Below, in pieces: positions 57,288-64,000 of a stretch of 64,000 bases of DNA. Source of the DNA: Lachancea dasiensis. Its lineage: Eukaryota; Ascomycota; Saccharomycetes; Saccharomycetales; Saccharomycetaceae. Location of the stretch: assembly GCA_900074725.1 (NCBI GenBank), contig LT598454.1, positions 812,854 through 876,853 on the forward strand, in the 5' to 3' direction. Below the pieces are notes generated by a model. That model saw nothing but the letters and a program-made list of their open reading frames with translations, searched no databases and had not been told where the DNA came from. A program made the translations under genes and the position numbers. Position 1 is the stretch's first letter; each line of letters begins with the position of its first letter.

Positions 57288-57819
57288 ATTGACACGAAGT
57301 AAAACATGTATAATAAAACATTGCAGAATAGCTGAGGACCCTAATCTTGTCAAAGTATATAGATTAGCCGGAGGTCATCCGCTTATACTTTTTTCCTTGT
57401 CAACACGGAGGTATAAGGTAACGATGTAGAACTAGGTAAAATATTGTGCCACTCATGTGGCGCAGGTATCCTTCTTACTGCTTGAGGAAGGTACTCTGGG
57501 ACGAGCTTCATGTATATAACCGACATGAAGACTCATAGTTCTCCAAGGGTACGGTCTATTCTATAATATGGCAACGCCGTAGCCCACCTCTTCTATACTA
57601 CTTTGAAATTCGACTGGCTATCAATTCTCGCAACAGGGCAAGCATATGATCTCACTCGGCTCTATGGTCTTGTTTACTTAGTAGTGAGACCTTTAACTTG
57701 GCAACTATGTTTGTGTCCACATCAAGGCCCTTCACTAAATAAGTATGTGCACTGGGTTGGAAGGCCAAGTCAAGTAGCCACAAAAATTTAAAGGGTAGAG
57801 TGCTGCAGTAGGTAGAATA
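57288..57819. other. Convergent ERB1-CSM3 gap
   Basis: 530 bp between two 3' ends. Short frames here have no support. Nothing else is seen. Confidence 0.4.
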
Positions 57820-58656
57820 CTACATTCCGAACTCGCGCATGAGTGCCATTTCGTCCTCATCCTCGTCAGCACCATGCTTATCCTTCCCAGGTCCGCTGGT
57901 GCCAACCGAGACACTCTCTTGGGTAAATTCGGAGCCTCCTGGCGACACATTAGTAGGCCCAGAAATATTTCCTCGTGAAGATGTCTCGTTAACTTGTGCC
58001 GCTATTGCATTTTGACTTCGGTCGTAGATCATGCCGTCGTTATCGTCATCCTCGTGGAGGCTTGCAGTAGTTGAGAAGGTTGGAGCTGTATCAGCAACAA
58101 ACAGGCTTGATCTGGAAGGAGAAGGGGGCTCGGAGGGAGGGATTCGTTGTGTGAAGCCTTGTTCGTCTGTTGATGGTTGGGCTGGGACTCCAGACTCTTC
58201 ATCGTGGGCTTCTAGATCTTGTTCCCCGAAGGACGGAATCGCAAATTCTTGTCGTAGAAGTTCAATCCTGTATTCCCTCAAGTCTTTATCAGATTTGCCA
58301 AGAGTTCGACAAAGGGCAGCAAAATCGTGGAATTTGGCCTTGGGAAACAGTTCGTGGGCCCAAAGTTGGTAATATTGAAGCAAATGTGTCAGATTGTCGT
58401 AGGAAGACTTCCTTTTTGATATTCTAATTCGTTTAGGGCCTTCTTTCATCAACTTCGGCAGGCCCTTCGGTGAGCAGAGCTTCTCGGCGGTGAGCTTGAC
58501 CTGTGGGCGTCTGGTGCGACCAACGATTGCGGTTGGATCCGGCAGCTCCGAGTCTTCTAGTCCAGCAGGATTGATGGCAAGCGGATCTAGCAAGGGAAGT
58601 GACGAATCTGGATCTTGCGCACTTTGTGAATAGCGCTCTTTGAGCTGCTGTGACAT
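57820..58656 (-). CDS. CSM3: Replication fork protection factor Csm3 (Tipin)
   Basis: 278 residues, against 317 in S. cerevisiae (YMR048W). The Swi3/TIPIN domain is at about residues 50-135 (RRPQVKLTAEKLCSPKGLPKL and LLQYYQLWAHELFPKAKFHDF). The C-terminus is acidic, ending in a DEDEDEMALMREFGM segment. With Tof1 and Mrc1, Csm3 moves with the replisome, slows forks at barriers and supports cohesion and meiotic segregation. Its 5' side has an ACGCGA at 58890 and an ACGCGT at 59032, possible MBF sites for G1/S transcription. Confidence 0.88.
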   Translation of the reverse strand: MSQQLKERYSQSAQDPDSSLPLLDPLAINPAGLEDSELPDPTAIVGRTRRPQVKLTAEKLCSPKGLPKLMKEGPKRIRISKRKSSYDNLTHLLQYYQLWAHELFPKAKFHDFAALCRTLGKSDKDLREYRIELLRQEFAIPSFGEQDLEAHDEESGVPAQPSTDEQGFTQRIPPSEPPSPSRSSLFVADTAPTFSTTASLHEDDDNDGMIYDRSQNAIAAQVNETSSRGNISGPTNVSPGGSEFTQESVSVGTSGPGKDKHGADEDEDEMALMREFGM

Positions 58657-60128
58657 TGCAGATATGGAAATTGGGAGGATTAGATAACACAGCAGGCGAT
58701 CGATGCAGTCGCTTCAGATGTTGATACGCAATTATTAAAACAAAGGCGTTCGAACGACAAAGGTTTATGATCCATAGATGTTTGAAGCCTCGAAGTCCAA
58801 TTTCTAAGATTGGATCCGGTTGGTGTGCGCCTTGAGTGCTGGGTTCCGCGAGGAATCGAAGAGTGTGGGCACCGCACGATGAGAGACGACGCGACAACAT
58901 ACTACTAGTATAAAATGATCAGCAGGTGCATGCTTTTGTCAGACTGCGACGGCACATCCAATGATGGAGAGACTCCTTTCCCCGCTATTCTGTATAATAC
59001 GTTCCTACAAGTGTGGCTGGAGAATCTTTCAACGCGTGTGTTCTCACCGCTACGCTTCATACTTCTAACGGCCAGGGCCCTGTCCCTTGGTGGCTCAAGC
59101 TGCAGCCAGGGAGTGCCAGTGTGGCGGGCCTCGCTGGCCCACTTCAGATTGGTCATGTTGCGTCAAGACAGGAAATCTCAAGAATACCGGATAATGTCAA
59201 TAAACGGTTTCAGATGGCGTTTCAAGGAAGTTGGCGTGGGCCCGCGAGATGGAACTTGAAGTGTCAGTAGAGCTAATGGAAAGTACTCGCTGGTTGTAAG
59301 CCAGGAGAAAACCATGCGTAACTTGATATCCTTATCGTATTCATATGTCGGGCCCAATAGTGACACGACAACTCGTCGCGAGGTGTCTGACTGGTACAAA
59401 GTGACACATCCTCAATGTCACATGTAAGGCACGTGCCATCACAAATGATGGTCACGTGGGTATCTCCCTCTCTCCCTTCCTCACGTCCCAGACCAGCTAC
59501 AGTTTTCCGCATTGAGTGCACTGTCCTGGAGCTCCGCGAGCGTGGATAGGCTCCTCCAAAGTTGTACATCGCTCTCCCCCGCCACCACATCAGGTGAGGT
59601 TCCTGTCGTCCATCCACACCTCTCGCTCTTCCTCCGCATCTGCTCTTCCCATAAGGATCCTTACGTTTGTTATCGCCAGCGCTATCTGTCACACAAGTCT
59701 CTGTGACCGGCGTTACTCCCTCTTGACTTCCAGCTGGCCCTCATCTTCTCATGGTAAACACACATGCCATGAACCATGGTACTTGGTCGTTGTGTACGAC
59801 ATGTTAAAAGGGAAATAGTGGCGTTCACAATGGATATCCATTGTATCACGTGATGCAGAATAGAGCTAGGCAATGGAAGTGTGGCATCGCTGCATAGAAT
59901 GATAACCTCGCTAACACCGACAAAGCACGCCCACAGCAGTAAAAAAGTGAAGGCGATGAGATAGACATGGTCCGATATAAAAGAATGGAAAGTCGTCCGA
60001 AAGCGCCCTGCCTGTTAGCTCACTTCATATATTAGGAACTGAGACTGGATTTTGTGACTTACGAGCTACAACTATTCTCACAGTCCATAATAATACTATC
60101 GTTTTTTGTTTGCAACGAAATATCGACC
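58657..60128. other. CSM3 to YKL068W-A-like gap with palindrome and E-boxes
   Basis: 1.47 kb. It contains ACGCGT at 59032-59037, CACGTG at 59430-59435, 59453-59458 and 59847-59852, and a perfect 18-bp palindrome (centre ATCCATTGT half) at 59827-59844. Several frames near 58915-59270 overlap on both strands; none is recognisable, so no gene is called. Confidence 0.4.
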
Positions 60129-60353
60129 ATGGACCAATGTACGAGAGCCCAGGACGGCAAGAAAGGCGAATTCTGGGGAAGCAAATTCGGACACGAACTG
60201 AATGCACAAGCAGCTTGTGCATACACGAAGATACAGCCAGCTGACGAGGACGAGGACCTAATGGTGGACCTCAGTAACGGAACACTGGAGGCCACGAGTC
60301 TGCGCAATTGGAATCTGATGGCGAGTCTGACGGAAAAATTGGAAAAACTGTGA
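60129..60353 (+). CDS. Small protein, YKL068W-A-like
   Basis: 74 residues from the ATG at 60129, which has a good context (CGACCATGG). The frame is open upstream but lacks another plausible ATG with a conserved start. It contains an aromatic, glycine-rich segment (GEFWGSKFGHELNAQAACAYTKI), an acidic patch (DEDED) and a leucine-rich amphipathic end (LMASLTEKLEKL). It lies just upstream of the NUP100/NUP116 gene on the same strand; S. cerevisiae has the uncharacterised 77-residue YKL068W-A at this place. The orthology is inferred from position and size, not from a recalled alignment. Function unknown. Confidence 0.55.
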   Translation: MDQCTRAQDGKKGEFWGSKFGHELNAQAACAYTKIQPADEDEDLMVDLSNGTLEATSLRNWNLMASLTEKLEKL

Positions 60354-61331
60354 ACGGGCGCATGGGTTCTTGGGACAGGGCTAGGTAGTAGGCGGGTGAG
60401 GCGGCAGCGCTGGACGCTGGCTTCGTGAGGAAAGAGAAAACTCTCGCCGTTGCCCGCCGGACTTTTTTTTTGCTGGAACATTTGGAGGCTTGTCAAGGAA
60501 AAATCACAACACGCGCGGATCGAGCGGCGTATTTAGGATAAAGGCGACGCCGGCTCGGGGCGCTTTGGGGGTGGTGTTGGCGATATGGTATAGAATGGTA
60601 AGTAGCGCGCATGTCGTATAAAGCGACTTTTGTATTTTTTGGAAAGACGTGAAAGCTGCAGTTGCAGTGGACCTTTTTGGTTGATTGGCGGGTGAGAGAC
60701 CTGTGGGGCGTGTAAAGCGCAGAACTGGCTCCCGCCAGTGGCTTCTTTGGTATAGTCTAGCACTTGCGGCAGTCCAGGTCACTTCGTACAATAATGGCAT
60801 GGTGCCTGTCAAGTATTCTTGAAAACTGACCTTAGCTGGGCCTGGCGAAGAGAAAAGCAAAATCCGTCAAACTTTGGGCGAGAAGGCTGTTAGGAGAAAA
60901 ACGTCAGCGAAGTTCATGGATTCACGCCACTAGCTCATCGCCATGTTCCGTCTTATGATAGGCGGTTTTTTTGTGCAGTTTTTTTCACTCTGATTTTCCA
61001 GATACCTTGGAAAGCACCCCAGAACTAACCTGTCAATGGGCCATGCTGGTATATATCTCACGAATCGGATGTGTGGGCTTGCGACACCGTTTGGCCTTCA
61101 TTTCAACAGGTCCATTTGCTGGTCATCTTATACGATGGTATTCAAATTTTTTCTACGGGAGAATACACATTACTCGACTTTGATCCTTATTCATCGACAA
61201 CCAGTGTTTTCGTTAGCCTGTACTGCAAAGAACCTGTTAATACGAAGTCATTGGCCTGCTTTACACGCAATTTAGATACGGTTGAAGTTTGCTGCTTGAA
61301 TCTGCTTTCCAATCAAGTGTAGCTACGCGCA
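60354..61331. other. NUP116/NUP100 upstream region
   Basis: About 980 bp. Three overlapping frames of 70-83 codons at 60971-61322 show no recognisable family, so I treat the stretch as promoter and 5' UTR. Confidence 0.4.
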
Positions 61332-64000
61332 ATGTTCGGGTCTTCAGCTCCTGCTTTTGGGTCAAATGTAGCGCAGACCGCCAACTCTCCATTTGGGGCA
61401 GGCGCCCCGCAGACGACTAATAACGCCGCTTCGGGTTTTGGAGGTTTTGGTTCAATGGGCCAGAATAATGCCAACGGCAGTGCTGTGGGTTCGACCGGTA
61501 GCACAGGCCTTTTTGGTATGTCTAACAATAACAACAATGGTAACACCGTTGGATCCGCTAATGCGGGCAATTCGGGGCCTTTCGGCCAGGCAACTCCGGC
61601 AGCCGGCAACTCTGCTTCTCTGTTTGGCCAATCGGGAGCATCGAATGCAGTTTCCCAGCAGCAAGGCCCAGGAACAGCCATGAAACCTTTTTCTGCATAT
61701 ATCGAAAAAGATGCTACCACGGGCATGAACAACGTGTTCCAATCCATATCTTGCATGCCAGAATACATGAATTTTTCTTTTGAAGAGCTCCGGCTCCAGG
61801 ATTACCAAGCAAATCAAAGATTTCCAACCAATGCTCCTCAAGCTGCCGCCGGTGTTGCCTCGCCATTTGGGGCCAATCAGTCGAATTCTCCTTTCAATAA
61901 TACTAACTTGTCTTCTTCCTTCGGTATGGCAGGCAATAATCCTAGTGCTAACTCGGGCGGGCTTTTTGGACAAAACAACGCGGCGGCGGGCACAGGTACA
62001 GCATCCACTTTTGGACAACCCGCCAACTCTTTATTTGGCAGCAATGCTCAAAACAATACGGCCAATTCACCATTTGGGATGAATAAACCTGCCTCAGCTG
62101 GTGGTCCATTCGGTCAGAACAGTAGTGGTGTCAGTGGCAACACTGGAGGACTATTTGGCCAGAATGCCAACACCCAGAATCAAGCCGGAAGCGGAGGACT
62201 GTTTGGTCAAAGCAACACTAATACCGGCTCTACTGGTGGCTTATTTGGCGCATCTAACACCGGTCAAACCTCTGGTGGTTTGTTTGGGAACAACAATGTC
62301 AATACGAACGCAGGCGGTGGTCTGTTTGGTCAAAATAATCAGAACCAGAACGCGCCATTTGGTGGTACCAACAACAATGCTGGTGGCAGTCTTTTTGGTC
62401 AAAATAATAACACCACTACCAATTCTCCCTTCGGCCAACAGACGCAAGCTAGTGGTGGCCTATTCGGTAACAAAAGCAACACAACAGGTAGTTTGTTCGG
62501 TGGTAACAATTCTAACGTTTCTTCCGGCTCCGGAGGCCTGTTTGGCCAAAATAACAACGCCCCCGCGACACAATCGCCATTTGGTCAAACGAACACTACT
62601 AGTGGAGGACTTTTCGGACAGAATCAAAACCAGTCAGGAGCTGCCACTGGTGTCTTCGGCCAAGGTAACAACACTAACGCGGGAGGGCCATTCGGACAAA
62701 CCAACACATCAAACACAGGAGGAGGGCTTTTTGGTCAGAATAATAGCACTAATTCAGGCGGCTTATTTGGACAAAATAATGGGACAAACTCAACTTTTGG
62801 CCAAAGCGGGTCAGGTTTCTCATCATTTGGCCAACAGCCTCAAGGGCAGACACAGGCCAGTAATTCCCTTTTTGGTAATAAACCGTCGGGTACTACGGGT
62901 GGTGGTTTGTTTGGGCAGAGCAACAACCCAACTGCCTCAGGTTTCGGTCAAGGGAATTCCAATGGTGGGTTATTCGGGCAAAACAATGCCAACAACAATA
63001 CAGCAGGCACCACTGGTAGTTTGTTTGGACAAAACAACGCCGCCGGATCGGGGGGAGGATTATTTGGTCAAAATAATCAACCGCAACAGCAATCGGTAGG
63101 GGGCGGTTTGTTTGGACAAAATTCCAATCAACAGCAAACATCCAGCGGCGGACTATTCGGACAATCTTCTAGCAACTCAGGAGGTGGTGGTCTGTTTGGG
63201 CAAAACAATAACCAGCAACAGTCGGGAGCAGGCTTATTTGGTGCCAAACCAGCCACAAATGCCGCAGGTTCGAGCGGTGGGCTCTTCGGCCAAAATAACA
63301 ACCAACCTGCAGGGGGTGGTCTATTTGGACAAAGCAATAATTCTGGTGAAACAAACACGGGTCTTTTCGGCAATAAACCTGCTGCTCCTGCTACCGGTGG
63401 ATTGTTTGGTCAAAATAATACAACTTCAAGCAGTGGCGGTCTCTTCGGTCAAAATAATGCTAATGCTAATGCCAACACGGGCACCACAGGTGGGTTGTTT
63501 GGTGCCAAACCCGCCGCTACTGCGAATACTAATGGGGGGCTTTTTGGTTCCAGGCCTGCAGGTACAACCGGAACGACAGGAGGGCTCTTCGGATCTAAAC
63601 CAGCAGGTAATTCAACAAGCAATGGGGGAGGTCTGTTTGGATCCAAGCCCGGTGGAACTGGTTTGGGCTTCAATAATGGCGCCTCTGCTGCCAATGGCAC
63701 TGCAGGTGCTTCATCTGGCCTCTTTGGTAACCAGCCCAACCAACAATCAACCCTCCAAGCGTCTCAGCCTTCAACTCAGCAAAACAATACAAACCCTTAC
63801 GGAACTAATGACTTATTTTCAAGGGTTCTCGTCCCTAATTCCATTACGAGGCCGAATAAACCAAGTGCTACCAAGTTGAACGCTGATGTGAAAAAGAAGG
63901 CCAGTTTATCCGGCGCCTACAGACTTGCACCCAAGCCGCTATTCTCACCAAAGAGCTCAACTATTAGTCCTATAATGCGTCTTGGACCTAGCGCCTCAAC
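61332..64000 (+). CDS. NUP116: GLFG nucleoporin Nup116/Nup100 (5' part)
   Basis: At least 889 codons open from the ATG at 61332 (MFGSSAPAFGSN) and running off the window. Dozens of GLFG and FG repeats with Asn/Gln/Ser/Thr-rich spacers form the permeability barrier. Residues 117-165 form the GLEBS motif (KPFSAYIEKD to EELRLQDYQANQRFP), the Gle2-binding site found in Nup116 and vertebrate Nup98 but lacking in Nup100. The repeats end near residue 815; the following linker leads to the C-terminal autoproteolytic-type NPC-anchoring domain, which is outside the window. A pre-duplication species has one gene for both Nup100 (YKL068W) and Nup116 (YMR047C); the GLEBS favours the NUP116 symbol. Confidence 0.92.
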   Translation, partial: MFGSSAPAFGSNVAQTANSPFGAGAPQTTNNAASGFGGFGSMGQNNANGSAVGSTGSTGLFGMSNNNNNGNTVGSANAGNSGPFGQATPAAGNSASLFGQSGASNAVSQQQGPGTAMKPFSAYIEKDATTGMNNVFQSISCMPEYMNFSFEELRLQDYQANQRFPTNAPQAAAGVASPFGANQSNSPFNNTNLSSSFGMAGNNPSANSGGLFGQNNAAAGTGTASTFGQPANSLFGSNAQNNTANSPFGMNKPASAGGPFGQNSSGVSGNTGGLFGQNANTQNQAGSGGLFGQSNTNTGSTGGLFGASNTGQTSGGLFGNNNVNTNAGGGLFGQNNQNQNAPFGGTNNNAGGSLFGQNNNTTTNSPFGQQTQASGGLFGNKSNTTGSLFGGNNSNVSSGSGGLFGQNNNAPATQSPFGQTNTTSGGLFGQNQNQSGAATGVFGQGNNTNAGGPFGQTNTSNTGGGLFGQNNSTNSGGLFGQNNGTNSTFGQSGSGFSSFGQQPQGQTQASNSLFGNKPSGTTGGGLFGQSNNPTASGFGQGNSNGGLFGQNNANNNTAGTTGSLFGQNNAAGSGGGLFGQNNQPQQQSVGGGLFGQNSNQQQTSSGGLFGQSSSNSGGGGLFGQNNNQQQSGAGLFGAKPATNAAGSSGGLFGQNNNQPAGGGLFGQSNNSGETNTGLFGNKPAAPATGGLFGQNNTTSSSGGLFGQNNANANANTGTTGGLFGAKPAATANTNGGLFGSRPAGTTGTTGGLFGSKPAGNSTSNGGGLFGSKPGGTGLGFNNGASAANGTAGASSGLFGNQPNQQSTLQASQPSTQQNNTNPYGTNDLFSRVLVPNSITRPNKPSATKLNADVKKKASLSGAYRLAPKPLFSPKSSTISPIMRLGPSAS

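Noticed and set aside
58915-59259. 114-codon ORF divergent from CSM3
   Set aside because: Has an ATG, but other frames on both strands are equally open and no family is recognised.
61313-61768. Proline/alanine-rich antisense ORFs in the GLFG gene
   Set aside because: They mirror the GLFG repeats on the opposite strand (also at 63128-63739) and have no independent support.

Overview
The window is nuclear DNA of a budding yeast of the Saccharomycetaceae. Genes are compact and almost all intronless. There is an intron-bearing tRNA-Trp and a tRNA-Val(AAC). From about 29.3 kb to the right edge, orthologues of S. cerevisiae chromosome XIII genes (YMR062 down to YMR047) and chromosome XI genes (YKL077 down to YKL068) alternate in one line. 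That interleaving is the gene order expected of a species that split off before the whole-genome duplication. Lachancea is my best guess for the genus, but nothing here proves it.

Layout. 1-1.5 kb: a broken Ty1/copia retroelement remnant. 1.9-8.9 kb: DHR2, RIM9, AEP1, KAR5. 9.1-14.6 kb: PFK1 and a YAP1801/1802 orthologue, followed by a small cysteine-rich ORF. 16.1-24.4 kb: an accessory block with a Zn2Cys6 regulator (frameshifted in this sequence), a nitrilase, a divergently transcribed haem aldoxime dehydratase and a DAL5/TNA1-type permease, with a degenerate repeat on both sides of the permease. 26.7-28.4 kb: STL1. 29.4-64 kb: ARG7, RNA14, SAM37, SEN15, PSG1, a YKL075C-like gene, FET3, BUB2, MUD2, LHS1, STV1, STB2/STB6, FAR3, tRNA-Trp, fRMsr, tRNA-Val, ERB1, CSM3, a YKL068W-A-like small gene, and the 5' part of NUP116/NUP100.

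The most interesting part is the accessory block. Aldoxime dehydratase turns an aldoxime into a nitrile and nitrilase turns the nitrile into a carboxylic acid plus ammonia. The two genes share a promoter region of about 1 kb that carries a CGG-type inverted repeat, as expected for a Zn2Cys6 factor, and several GATAA cores, as expected for nitrogen catabolite control. Read together this is a candidate aldoxime-nitrile nitrogen-scavenging cluster in a yeast.

Other notable points: a previously hidden first exon and intron restore the missing N-terminus of STV1; the left block DHR2-RIM9-AEP1-KAR5 is inverted relative to the inferred ancestral order, with the copia fossil at its edge; and regulon motifs match gene identity (PAC/RRPE at DHR2 and ERB1, Aft-type sites at FET3, a pheromone element at KAR5, a Gcn4 site at ARG7). 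Several long frames open at TTG or GTG; the starts given here are the first plausible ATG.
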